NCBI GenBank assembly: GCA_027475525.1
Contig: JAMWFC010000033.1
Coordinates: forward strand, 62,001 to 126,000
Length of the DNA: 64,000 nucleotides
Direction: 5' to 3'
From: Macrolepiota albuminosa
Lineage: Eukaryota; Basidiomycota; Agaricomycetes; Agaricales; Agaricaceae
Both the position numbers and the translations under genes were made by a program. Within the stretch, counting starts at the first letter, position 1; each line of letters begins with the position of its first letter. The notes under the pieces were generated by a model that searched no databases, had not been told where the DNA came from, and worked only from the letters and a program-made list of their open reading frames with translations. Shown piece after piece: positions 1 to 10,357 of the stretch.

Positions 1-536
1 GGGAGATGATCCAAATGATGAGGATTGGCTGCCATGAGAGCTCAGGAAGAAAAAGAGAAAGACAACAGGTGTGTCCGACTGTTGCATGGCTCGGATCCTC
101 AGTCATCAAGAAGACTTTGCTAATCAGATTTCAGAACTTGAAACTTTGATCAAAAGTCGTGGGCACGAATGCATTTTCTTGCCAAAGTTTCACTGTGAGC
201 TCAATCCAATTGAGATGGTATGTATTCTTACTAAATTAAATTGATCACTGAAAACTCAAGTTGAAGGTACATATAAAGTATTGAGGTTGGGTAAAATACA
301 GGTATAGAGAAGTCCGAAAGCATACATTTGCTGAGGCAAAAGAAGTGGCAGAGAAGTATCTCAATGCATGCCCAGATATTGTGATACGGCACTTTATAAA
401 CCGATCTTGGCGGTTTATGAGTGCTTATCGTAAAGGGCTAACTGGCAAAGCAGCTGCATGGGCTGTCAGACAGCAGAAGCAGCATCGTCAGGTTTCCCAG
501 CATGCTATGATGTCTATTGAAGCTGTCCTTAACTAA
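1..536 (+). pseudogene. C-terminal part of a Tc1/mariner (IS630)-like DDE transposase, broken
   Basis: The reading frame continues in from the left edge. It contains the typical region around the third catalytic acid, with FLPKFHCELNPIEM followed by KYRYREV and a conserved tail (FINRSWRFM, AYRKGLTGKAAAWAV). Such transposases cut and paste DNA at TA targets. A short intron fits at about 218-278 (GTATGT...AAAG). Directly after it the expected Y-W-G-W reads TAT TGA GGT TGG, so a Trp codon has become a stop at 282-284. The copy is therefore probably dead. The N-terminal DDE part lies outside the window. The family is recognised from the LNPIE-type motif; the exact subfamily is inferred. Confidence 0.7.
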
Positions 537-2796
537 ATATAAGTAGACTAGGGAGTAAAAAAATCATCAAAAATTTTGGCGGTCCAAAAATGTCGTGGGA
601 AAAACTTCGGAAGGGTGTTTTTCGACGTATTTCAAGTGCCTGAATTCAGATCTGACCTTGGTTTGGCCGAAAAAATTCCCGCTTTGGAGATACCAAGATT
701 GTCGTGTTTGGCTGTCCGCAACTGTACTTGAACAGCTGTTTCACCCGTGTGCAAAAGTATCTCCAATAGCAATACGTCGATGATCAAGATGAACGTGTGT
801 TTGATGGCCATGTTGCAAGATGGCCGTTTGTACCTCTACTCAGGGGTGATCAATGATCGATGATCTGTCGTCTCCGGTGGAAGTCAAATTACGAGAGAAA
901 GACATGGCCTCATTGGCAAGTTGTAAGAGATGCTAGCTAGTCCAGGATGGAGGAAGACCTTCAGGTCCCCTCCATTGTCTTCCACTTCATCCCCCTTCCT
1001 TGTTCCTTTTCATCTCAAAAGAACCAACGCCTGTTGAACACCGGATGCCAGACCCTTCCGCCCCCCCCCCTTAACGAGGCGAGCTGCTGCTGCCGCCGCC
1101 AAAGAGCCTCTTCAAGCTTCAAACAACCGTCCTAGGACGAGAGGCGGTTGATGTGTTATGGAAAGTCCATTGGAAGTACACGCGGCAGGGCGGGGAAGCA
1201 GTGCAAGTGGGAGATGGAATATACAAATGGGATGAATGCTATTGTTTGAGTGCGATGTCTGTTTTGGCCCGCGTACATAGTGTAGGTAACCCATGTCAGT
1301 GCTTTTTTGGCAGAGGTAGACAGAATCCACTCGCCTTCACGCAGGCTTCTCGTGCAAATTATCCGACTCGGGGGTCAGACCCCGTACTCCATCAGCACGC
1401 AGCACCGCAACCTGAGGACCGCTCTCAGCACCTCTGCGCGTCTGCTCCTTTTGAATGAAACATGCCGCGCCGAGCTTGGAGAACGTTGATAGATGCAATG
1501 AGGCACGCGAGAGGATGACGGGGACAAGCCGGAAGAGAGCGCGGAGTGCATCAACGCAGAACTAGGATGGGTGAAGGGGCAAGTTGATCATGATGCTTTG
1601 ATGCCTTGATCAAGTCGCGTTACTAAATTGTGGGACGCGCAGAATCTTGCCACAGGGGGTCGAAAGCTTGGATTGTCGCAGATGGCGCTACTGACCTAGT
1701 TTCATAGTGATCACTTTCGGTGAGGGCTCCATCAAAGCCCTCACCAAAAGTGATCACTTTCTCATGGCTGACTACCCCACCGCTCACCCTCACAGCAACC
1801 ATGTCCGCTGCCCTCCTAGCCAATACAGTATGCACGATTTCAACACTTTTAATAACGTTTTTTTTTCTGATACGTTGTTTCTCGTTGTGCAACCTCCACA
1901 ACGTCGCACAATCCGACCACGAACAACTTGCCACTGTCCTTGTTCTTACGACTTCGGCCACCACAACAGTGATCTGGAGTGGGCTTTGGCCCTGGGGAAT
2001 ACTAACAGTGCGTGAAAATTTCTGCTAACAATTTATATATTTTCCTATCGATCTCGATGGCGCCTGCACGACACAACCCACATCTACCCACCCCTCAACT
2101 GTGCTGCAGACTCATTTCAAGGAGCCGACGAAAGAACAGTTGACTGAAATAATGCTCTCGCTGCTGTCTTCAAGATAGAGACCGTCGATGGTCAGAGTAT
2201 TGAGAAGATGGACACAAACGCGGTGTTGAGTCTCGGTATACAATGAGTAGAGGATTCTTATGTGAGTTGAGTATGTGTTGTATAATCTTGCCACGGCCTG
2301 ACGTTAGAGTTAGGCGGGGAAAGTGTATTTAATGGCCCCATACCTTGCTTTTGCCTCGCTAGATAGTAAATCTGTGTGATTTACGATTCTCTTATTGACA
2401 ATACAAAGAGTAGAAATTGAACGCACGAGCTGGTATCTATGCTCTGAGTCTCTCAACATGGCACGGTCATAAAATCGTGAGCCGCTGGCTAATCGTTGAA
2501 AATCTCCAGATATATATCATGCTGAGATCCACAGCCGACCAGTTTTGTTGGCTATTCCGTGAAGCTTCAGCGTGGTCAAATGAAACTCGTCAAACCTTTC
2601 GTAAAGACATGCTACTCTTGCGGATAACGAGCGGGAGGACGGTAGTCTAATCAGCAAAGAGAAAGACAATTCCGCCTCACGCGAAACAACTCATGACGGA
2701 GGACTTGGATTGCGTTTCAAGTTCCCAGGCGATCCAAAGAAGTAAGCAACTTGGCGCATTCTTGATATTTCTGTCTTACTTGGCAGCGCGCAGGCT
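537..2796. other. Intergenic stretch without a recognised gene
   Basis: I find no reading frame here with a recognisable domain. The stretch holds a C-rich run near 1061-1070, a strong hairpin at 1707-1757 (listed separately) and low-information sequence. The first part after 537 may be the terminal untranslated end of the flanking transposase element, but no terminal inverted repeat partner is visible inside the window. Confidence 0.5.
1707..1757. repeat. Near-perfect hairpin, 22-bp arms
   Basis: The arms at 1707-1728 and 1736-1757 are reverse complements with one mismatch, around a 7-nt loop. The stem starts GTGATCACTTT and ends GGTGAGGGCT before the loop. It is not inside a recognised gene and could be the core of a small foldback element. 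Confidence 0.75.
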
Positions 2797-3013
2797 GGCT
2801 GGATTAAGTTACAGAATACAAATTCTCCCTCGTGAACCGATTTCGCTTCATTGAAGAGCATTCAAAAATAACGATCTTTTAAGAAAAGGTAGGTACAAAC
2901 ATTGTTACAAGCTTGTAGCCCTAGATACAACAGGCGTAGCGGACAAGTATGTGTGTACTGTAAAAGTATGCAATGAAGCAGCGGACCCCTTCCGCCCTGT
3001 CAATTTACTACAG

Positions 3014-3866
3014 TTAAGTGGTAACATCGCGCATGAAGTCCCTCACAACATCGCGAAGAAGTAGGCAATGCTGAATAACTATCCTCCGAGTCACAACATC
3101 TTCCATCGGCCGAAACTGAACAATAGGCACACACTTCTTCACGATAGTCTCCTCCGCCGGATAAAATCCCTTCCCCACCGCACGAACAAGATTCTCACTC
3201 ACGGGGATCTTGTAAAAAATGATATTTGTTCCAACCATCGTGATCGCGGGCATAGTGAAGTCTGTTTCGGCTAACCCCATATTAAATCGGGTCTTGTTAT
3301 TGCGTACAGTGGCAGCGATTGCCTTAGCAATAAGCTGAGCCTGAGCGCCGCCAGCAGGGTAGATGTCTTTCTCCTCTTGAACAAGCAAATAAATCATGTT
3401 GTCAAAAGATAGTAGGCACACATCAGGCTTCGCCTGACAGGTGTCGCCGCAAACGACAAACTGGAGCGGAACACGCGCAACCACGACAACATCGTCTTCA
3501 TCATCAAAGTTGAGAACTTTAAGAAGGTCTTGTGCATATTCATTAACGTGAGCCTCTACATAGAACCAAGATCGATAAGCATCAGATGATGCTCTAAAAC
3601 GAAATGAACATACGGGACAACCGTTCCGTCATGGATAAACAACGCAAAAAGGATCGAACTTTGTATTCATTGGAGCGCCTGGTGGCGACTCCATTAGCGT
3701 CCAACGGGATGAAGATATCCGGATCGACATCCAACTCATTTAGGTCGGGAAGTTGTCGGCCAAAGAACACCTCGGCAGGCTCTTCCACAACACGAATATT
3801 GTACGCGGCTAAATCATACTTCGTCCACTCGTGGGCGGGCTTGGCAGTTCGAGCGAGGGTAGCCAT
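3014..3866 (-). CDS. Basidiomycete-specific PD-(D/E)XK-like protein, copy A
   Basis: Two exons (3866-3614 and 3555-3014, intron 3556-3613 with GTATGT donor and TAG acceptor) give an open 264-aa product. The N-terminal third starts MATLARTAKPAHEW and contains VVEEPAEVFFGRQLPDLNEL. The second exon has a P-D, then about 15 residues on Q-E-E-K, then AQLIAKAIAA, a spacing that resembles the PD-(D/E)XK nuclease core. A conserved IVIQHCLLLRDVV helix follows near the C-terminus. I recall this as an expanded Agaricomycete family of unknown function; nuclease-like activity is inference. A TATATATA element lies about 45 nt upstream. Copy B is its head-to-head partner. No disabling change is visible. Confidence 0.75.
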
Positions 3867-3907
3867 GATGGTGGGAATTAATCGATTGACTCCTGATCAC
3901 GGAGGCC

Positions 3908-3920
3908 GTGTATATATAGC
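3908..3920 (-). promoter_or_regulatory. TATA element of copy A
   Basis: A TATATATA stretch about 45 nt upstream of the copy A start codon, mirrored by the same element upstream of copy B at 4562-4570. Confidence 0.45.
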
Positions 3921-4090
3921 CAAATAGGCAAATCCCGTTTTACTCTTCACACGAACAAAGCGCTGAGACATTACTTAATACGTCAACAATGATGACTCTG
4001 TTTCATCACATGGCTCGTTTTTCTCAAACATTTCCCCGTGAAGAAAGAAAAACCTCACGCATACATCCTCGACACAGTAAAATTTTTACA

Positions 4091-4244
4091 TTGTTTTGCA
4101 AAAGAATTTCATTCCCTGCACCCAGTGTGTCGAGGATGTATGCGTGAGGTTTTTCTTTCTTCACGGGTTGTTTTGCAAAAGAATTTCATTCCCTGCACCC
4201 AGTGTGTCGAGGATGTATGCGTGAGGTTTTTCTTTCTTCACGGG
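4091..4244. repeat. Tandem duplication, 77-bp unit, two copies
   Basis: Units 4091-4167 and 4168-4244 both begin TTGTTTTGCAAAAG and end TTCTTCACGGG and are essentially identical. The duplication sits at the centre of the large palindrome, where its second half also pairs with the left arm. Confidence 0.85.
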
Positions 4245-4302
4245 GAAATGTTTGAGAAAAACGAGCCATGTGATGAAACAGAGTCATCATTGTTGACGTA
4301 TT

Positions 4303-4505
4303 CACTGCTGATACTGGAAAGTGTTTTCAGTGGAAAAAGTGTAAAAGAAAGCTGTCATGCTATTTCTGATGTATTAATTTCCCACAAAAAGAGTCATTCA
4401 ACAAAGGAAAGTGCCTTTTTCTTTTGAAAATTGGCACATTGGAAATTGCATGACAGCTTTCTTTTCTAATTTTTCCAATGGAAACACAATCCGGTGCCAG
4501 CAGTG
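4303..4505. mobile_element. Short CACTA-like MITE, 203 bp
   Basis: Termini are CACTGCTGATACTGG and CCGGTGCCAGCAGTG, so both ends start CACTGCTG. It is flanked by the 3-bp duplication ATT (4300-4302 and 4506-4508). An internal stem includes AAAGAAAGCTGTCATGC and its complement. A 3-bp target duplication with CACTG ends is the CACTA/EnSpm signature. It has no coding capacity, and the left arm of the palindrome shows the locus without it. Confidence 0.8.
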
Positions 4506-4561
4506 ATTAATGTCTCAGCGATTTGTTCGTGGGAAGAGTAAAACGGGATTTGCCTATTTGG

Positions 4562-4570
4562 CTATATATA
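4562..4570 (+). promoter_or_regulatory. TATA element of copy B
   Basis: CTATATATAC about 40 nt upstream of the ATG at 4607, in the same context as copy A. Confidence 0.45.
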
Positions 4571-4606
4571 CACGGCCTCCGTGATCATCGATTAATTCCC
4601 ACCATC

Positions 4607-5459
4607 ATGGCTACCCTCGCTCGAACTGCCAAGCCCGCCCACGAGTGGACGAAGGATGATTTAGCCGCGTACAATATTCGTGTTGTGGAAGAGCCTGCCG
4701 AGGTGTTCTTTGGCCGACAACTTCCCGACCTAAATGAGTTGGATGTCGATCCGGATATATTCATCCCGTTAGAAGCCAATGGATCCACCACCAGGCGCGC
4801 CAATCAATATCAAGTTCAATCCTTTTTACGTTATTTATCCATGACGGAACGGTTGTCCCGTATGTTCCTTTCGTTTTAGAGCATCATCTGATGCTTATCG
4901 ATCTTGGTTCTATGTAGCTGAGGCCTACGTTAATCTATATGCACAAGACCTTCTTAAAGTTCTCAACTTTGATGATGAAGACGATGTTGTCCTGGTTGCG
5001 CGTGTTCTGCTCCAGTTTATCGTTTGCGGCGACACCTGTCAGGCGAAGCCTGATGTGTGCCTACTATCTTTTGACAACATGATTTATTTGCTTGTTCAAG
5101 AGGAGAAAGACATCTACCCTGCTGGCGGCGCTCAGGCTCAGCTTATTGCTAAGGCAATCGCTGCCATTGCACACAATAATAAGAACCGCTTGCATATGGG
5201 GTTAGCGGAAATAAATTTGACTATGCCCGCGATTTTGATGGTTGGAACAAAGGTGATTTTCTACAAGATCCCCGTGAGCGGGAATCTTGTTCGCGCGGTG
5301 GGGAAGGGATTGTATCCGGAGGAGACTGTCGTGAAGAAGTGCATGCCTGTTTCCAAGTTTCGGCCGATGGAAGATGTTGTAACTCGGAGGATAGTTATTC
5401 AGCATTGCCTACTTCTTCGCGATGTTGTGAGGGACTTCATGCGCGATGTTACCACTTAA
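4607..5459 (+). CDS. Basidiomycete-specific PD-(D/E)XK-like protein, copy B
   Basis: Exons 4607-4859 and 4918-5459 (intron 4860-4917, GTATGT...TAG) give 264 aa. It is the inverted, diverged partner of copy A with the same exon lengths (253 and 542 nt). The P-D...Q-E-E-K...AQLIAKAIAA arrangement is intact. Differences from A are mostly substitutions, for example TTRRANQYQ in place of ATRRSNEYK near the end of exon 1. That both arms stay open despite divergence suggests both proteins have been under selection, or that the duplication is recent. Function unknown; nuclease-like fold inferred. The ATG was chosen because it matches copies A, C and D. Confidence 0.75.
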
Positions 5460-5723
5460 CTGCAGTAAATTGACAGGGGCGGAAGGGGTTCGCTGCTTCA
5501 TTACATACTTTTACAGTACACACATACTTGTCCGCTACGCCTGTTGCATCTAGGGGAACAATGTTTGTACTACCTTTTCTTACAAGATCGTTATTTCTGA
5601 ATGCTCTTCAATGATGCGAAATCGGTTCACGATGGAGAATTTGTATTCTGTAACTTAATCCAGCCACCCTCCAACTCCCGAAAAAAACCATGGATAGATA
5701 CTATCACCAATTGGGTGTTGCAA

Positions 5724-5766
5724 GTGCACGTGCTCCGTGCGCAGAAGCGGCTACGTGGTAAGCGGC
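5724..5766 (-). repeat. Split direct repeat B2 of YR element 1
   Basis: 43 bp identical to 6095-6137; begins GTGCACGTGCTCCG and ends GTAAGCGGC. Confidence 0.9.
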
Positions 5767-5860
5767 GGGTGGGCGGGCCACAGTGCTTAGCGCATAAATC
5801 AATTTCGTACTGTATGTTGATAATAAATACAAAGGAGATATAAAAGGGTGGGAGGGTGGG

Positions 5861-6022
5861 CCAAAAGAAAAAAATTTTATAAAGAAGAAGATAGAGAGAC
5901 AAATGGAGTCTCACTCCGTACTCAGAGGTAAAACCATAAAAGGAAATAGGAGACGTCCTTACTAATCACCCGCCTTATCTCACGCTAGGCTAACCGGCGA
6001 GCGCGTAGCCTCAGCTTCCAAT
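5861..6022 (-). repeat. Split direct repeat A2 of YR element 1
   Basis: About 162 bp, nearly identical to A1 at 11891-12055, running from CCAAAAGAAAAAAA to CAGCTTCCAAT, with a few 1-3 nt length differences. Confidence 0.9.
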
Positions 6023-6094
6023 AAGGCTGGGTTGAATTCGGACGTGCTGACAAAATAGAATGAAATCAAATACGAAGGTTGTGGACGGGGGCAC

Positions 6095-6137
6095 GTGCAC
6101 GTGCTCCGTGCGCAGAAGCGGCTACGTGGTAAGCGGC
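6095..6137 (-). repeat. Split direct repeat B1 of YR element 1
   Basis: 43 bp identical to B2 at 5724-5766. It lies between the end of the recombinase gene and A2. Confidence 0.9.
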
Positions 6138-6419
6138 CGATACCCAACCGGGCGCAGCTACTTCGGCCGCGCCTACCCGTCCAGCTGTGCCCTCCGAAAG
6201 CATAAAACTAAGGAATAGATATAGGGAGTATTTATTAATAGAGGTAATAAAACATTCAGAACGTAAGGACAAGAGTGGGGAGATTTGTCAAGTGAAAAGA
6301 AGAAATTAAACAAAGTGTAAGAAGAAGAATAAACAGGTCGTAAGATGACATCGTAAAACTAAGAGTGGGGAGGTCTGTGAAGTGATATGAAGAGATTAAA
6401 AGGCTAGAGAGAATTGCTA

Positions 6420-8116
6420 TCATGACATGGAGAGATTAAGAAGATCGGACCAGTTGGTGTCCGTAATACGGGTGAGATTGTGGTCGTGTGCAAATTGACG
6501 TCGAGAATTTTTCCAGGCAAGTGCGACTGCATTGGAGACGATAGTATCGAGTCTTCTCCAATAAATGAGAAAACAGAGAGAGGTCCATCCACCATGTTTC
6601 ATAACGATATGAGGGGGAACCCCATCGCATAGTAACCTGACAGATCCTCCTATGCGGTAACTGTGGCCGTGAACAAGGTCGACATCTTTTGAAGTAAAGA
6701 AATCTGAAGATATGTTAGTAGACGAAATGAGAAGCAAGGTGAAATAGTACGATTTGTAGCGGCTAAGAAGTTAGCTTTTGTGAGAATTGACAAGGTCCGA
6801 GATTCAGAGACATCTCGGAATGCAAAAAGGGGGCAGTTAGAAGAAGGTCGATTGATCGAAAGATGGTTTGTGAGAGCGCGAATGGGACAGAAGATATCAT
6901 TACGCTCGACAAGACTGCAATCGATCCCTAAATCCCGGGTGGTTTTAGTCCAGGGAATGTGTAGTGTTAGAACACGACGATTTTGTGCCGAGGTTACACG
7001 AAGATTACAATCAGATGTGACATTTCGAGCAGGATGAAAGGTGGAATGCGAGATAGGTAGAAGTTCACCGAGACGACGACAGCCCCAGAAAGCTGTCAGA
7101 GCTACCGCCCAAATAGCATGACTTTTAGGTAATCCGAAATCTAAAGCGTTATGAAGAATCTGAAGATGATCGAAAGTTATGGGTTTACGAGGAGGACGTT
7201 TGAATTGTGAACCATGGATGGCTGCGGAACTAAGAAGTGCCTTTATCCAGGGATCATGTCCCGGCCATTCGGCTCGATTGAATAGGTGCCATAGACGAAC
7301 TCCATTGAGCCAAAGTTTTAATGAATCAGGAGAAAAAGTGCGTAAATGGTGAGCTATAAAGCCCGAGATGAGAATGGGATCTGCGGGCATTCGCAAGCTC
7401 TCGGGAATGTTATGATTATCACAGAATTGCGTGAAACGCAATATACCTGCGCCATATGATTGACGCGTTTTTTCCTCAATCGACGAAAGAAGACCTTCAA
7501 AAATCTCGGTACGAACAGATAGTGGGAAAGTATCGGAAAGAATATTGTCAATATGCAAACCGTGAGGTGTTTTCCACATAATGATTCGACGATCTGCTGG
7601 AGTTAAGGGGCGGAGTGGTGATGGCTTGTAAGTGTTGATGTCGGTGGGGCGCCGAGGGGAGATCTTGCGCAAAGAAAGGGTAGCCAAGTGACGAGCATCA
7701 TGAGACGGGGAAGAATTCGAGTATTGATTATTGGGAGTACGTGTATGGTTTGGATCGGTGGATATGGTATGTATGGAGGATAATTGATTCGAGGAGTCGC
7801 TGTCTTTCAATGTCAAGGATCTTGATGTTGGGCAATGGATTACAGGGGAATGAAGACGATGTCGGGAGTAATAGATTTTTGAGGTGGGTGTATGAGAGGA
7901 TACAGTATTGATAGAGGGCGTTTGATTCGAGGAGTCGCTATCTTTGGATTTGAAGAGTTTTAATTTTGGAGAGTAGATTACAGGGGAATGGGAACGATGT
8001 TGGGAATGATAGATCTTGGGAGTAGTATAACGTCGAGGATGGTGTACTACTGGACAGCGTGGATGAACAGTAGTGTCGGTGTCAAAAGACACCGATGCAC
8101 CTGTGTCACTCGACAT
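6420..8116 (-). pseudogene. Tyrosine recombinase of YR element 1, frameshifted
   Basis: The ATG at 8116 overlaps the RNase H stop codon (ATG...TGA, 11 nt). A Ser/Pro-rich leader is followed by a recombinase N-terminal region (EEKTRQSYGAGILRF) and catalytic box I (GCRRLGELLP). The reading frame shifts near 6740-6760. After it, in another frame (6737-6420), come HGHSYRIGG (the H-x-x-R box), MKHGGW and the nucleophile tyrosine region FLIYWRR. All five YR signature positions exist but in two frames. The intact frame of copy 2 shows where the break is. The enzyme would join the extrachromosomal circle to the target. Confidence 0.85.
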
Positions 8117-10350
8117 GAAAAGCATTAGCGATGTCGTCGGGCAAATCAAAGGCCCGAGCTAAGAAGATGGAATTTGTCGGTGCACTCTTACCACGCGAAA
8201 GTGCATCGGCGGGATTTAATTCGGATTCAATGTAGCAAAAGGTGGGTACAATCAGGCATTCGTTGAGAGTAGCGTAGGAACGACGGACACTGAGATTTAA
8301 GTGGGTGGATCGGCTACGACCCTTTTGGTGGGCCCCAATGGCACCAGAATTATCAGAATGGACTAATACTCGTCTGAAAGAATAAAGTCAGAAATCGGGA
8401 GCAAAACAATAGAGAGTTATCATTGCCTGTTACGAAATTTTAATTGATGCAGAAAATAAAACAGAATTTCGATAGCCACTGATTCAAGCCAGCAGATGTC
8501 TCGACCAGGAATTTTCCAGTTGGCTTTTAGTTTCATCGAGTGATGAAATTTTGTCACGAGAATGCCGATTCCCCAGGATGTGGAAGCATCGACATAGATA
8601 TTTAAATCTTCAAGAGGTTGTATTGCATATAGTTGGCGGAATGCGCTGGCGTCCTGTAAGCGAGCTTGCCACCACTTGAGAGCATGCAGTAATGAATTTG
8701 GGAGATGACGTGTGATAAACTTGTTGCCATGATACGTGGACATGAAATTGGAGAACACAGGAAGTCGAGAAGAGCCCTCAGGGAACACGAAGCAAACATG
8801 AACCAGTGTGCCGTGTAGTACTTGAAGATCCCTAAGTTTGAAGCCTTTGTGGGAGTTTTGATGGTCGAGAATCATAGAAGATACACGACATAGATATTTC
8901 AGTCGTTTATTTTCTGGTAAAGACACCCGTTTAAGCGCAATATCCCATGCGAAACCGATAAAACAAAAATGTGGAAAGAAATCCTTCCCAGATTTCTCTG
9001 GATGCCAGGGAACGTTAAGGGAAGATACAAGGTCGAGTATAGAATGATTATCATGCGCATAAGAAAATTCACCTTGACGGAATGGACCATTGACATTCGG
9101 AAAACGAAAACAATTGATATCATCTTCGTATTTGAAGAATAAGGCGTCATTTTTGGTTTCGGCAGACCAAATATCAATCAATGCATTGGCAATCTGACCT
9201 GAGTTGCTGCTGGCAGGCCTGGCTCCGAACGGGTGTGCATGATCAATATAAAATCGATTTTTAAAACCAACCACTAGAAACGGCTTGTGATCGGGGAGGA
9301 CAGGACAGGTACGATGAAAAGATTTGATGTCAAAACAACACGCCTGAGTACCGGGAGGAGCTATAGCACTCTATGTAGGCCAGAAATTAGTATGTGTTTC
9401 AAAACGGAATTTGAAAAGGAATGTCATGAAGAAATGATAAAAGAAACACTGAAAATACCAAAGTAGAAAGAATCAAAGCCCAGAAAATGGCGAAAGCCAT
9501 GAGGGGTGAAAAGACATTGACAGATATGAAAATAATTGTCCATCAGGCATGGACAATAAGAAAAAGTCAATCATAGATTGACAAACCAAAATTAAGAAAA
9601 GATTGAAAGTAGACATAATGATAAGCGAAATAGCAGAATGTTTGAAATGGATGCATGGGACAATAAGAAAAGGTCAATCATGGATTGACAAATAGGAATC
9701 AAGAAAAGAGTGGAAGCAGACATGATGACAACCGAAATAGCAGAAAGAATATTTGAAATGAGAAAAGACAGTGAGAAACTCAGGCGAACCTGCTCAGCCA
9801 CAAGGTAGGCCATGTCGAAACGTGTGGGGAAATCATCTTTGTCAATAAAACTATTGACCGAAAAGATTCCTGAAATAGGATCGTCTTTGGAAAGGTTGCG
9901 ACAAACACGGAATTTGGGAGGCAAGTTCGGACCTTGAGATTGCTCCGAGACTATCAGTGGGAAAGAGAATACAGGTCCTCTGAGAATCCGTTCGATATGT
10001 GCGAGGGAGAAAGGTCCTGACATGCGTCGAAGTGCAATTTCATTATCAAGATATTCCTCAACCACATCCGGAAAGTGGTCGACAGTAGGATGATTAGATA
10101 TGATTACAGAGCTCGATATCAGAGGGAGCGTGCCTAGAGGAAAGCCCCCATCAAGATTACGAGCCAGATATGGATAATGCGATATGAGATTGTGCTTAAC
10201 AAGAAGAGAGTAGAAGGCTTTTGAATTATAAGGATGTATTATTCTGGAGAACAATTCTGTGTCTTGAGGAGAGAAAGGAAAGAGAGGAGGACGAGGATGA
10301 ATAGAAGCAGTGAAATCTTGGTAATTGAGCGCATCTGGCAAGGATCGCAT
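8106..10350 (-). CDS. Reverse transcriptase-RNase H of YR element 1
   Basis: Exons 10350-9790, 9370-8427 and 8373-8106 give about 590 aa in one frame. RT landmarks are PPKFRVCRNLSKDD, VNSFIDKDDFPTRFD, FDIKSFHRTCPV, YIDHAHPFGARPASSN and the catalytic YEDD. RNase H landmarks are IYVDASTSWG, CWLESVAIEI, VHSDNSGAIGAHQKG and NPADALSRG. The ATG lies 7 nt after the gag stop. The first intron (9371-9789, 419 nt) has a weak GTTCGC donor. The second (8374-8426, 53 nt) is read as GC-AG (CAG|GCAATG). Both positions are shared with copy 2, which supports the splicing model. No internal stop is seen within the exons. Confidence 0.8.
8374..8426 (-). other. GC-AG intron inside the RNase H domain
   Basis: 53 nt starting GCAATG after an exonic AACAG and ending TTTCAG. 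Removal joins FRN to RRVLVHSDNSG in frame. The homologous intron in copy 2 (18138-18193, 56 nt) starts GCAAAT after AACAG and also restores the frame. Confidence 0.7.
9371..9789 (-). other. Large intron in RT of YR element 1, with an internal duplication
   Basis: Lies between the codons for YLVAEQ and AIAPPGTQA and contains stops in the RT frame. An approximately 107-bp block (from about 9548) is repeated in tandem (from about 9654) with visible divergence. Copy 2 has its intron at exactly the same place. Confidence 0.7.
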
Positions 10351-10357
10351 TCTGGGA

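Larger units (their letters stand above)
2797..4075 (+). repeat. Left arm of a large inverted repeat carrying gene copy A
   Basis: This arm is the diverged reverse complement of 4203-5665. Homology runs from an outer edge at GGCTGGATTAAG (left) and CTTAATCCAGCC (right), through the 3' flank, the whole gene, the promoter and an inner block containing CCTCACGCATACATCC. Arms differ by scattered substitutions and small indels. The right arm alone carries a 203-bp MITE, so this arm preserves the empty site. Confidence 0.85.
4203..5665 (-). repeat. Right arm of the large inverted repeat carrying gene copy B
   Basis: Reverse-complement partner of 2797-4075, longer because of the MITE at 4303-4505. 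Together the arms form a roughly 2.9 kb imperfect palindrome with a central spacer of about 130 bp. Confidence 0.85.
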
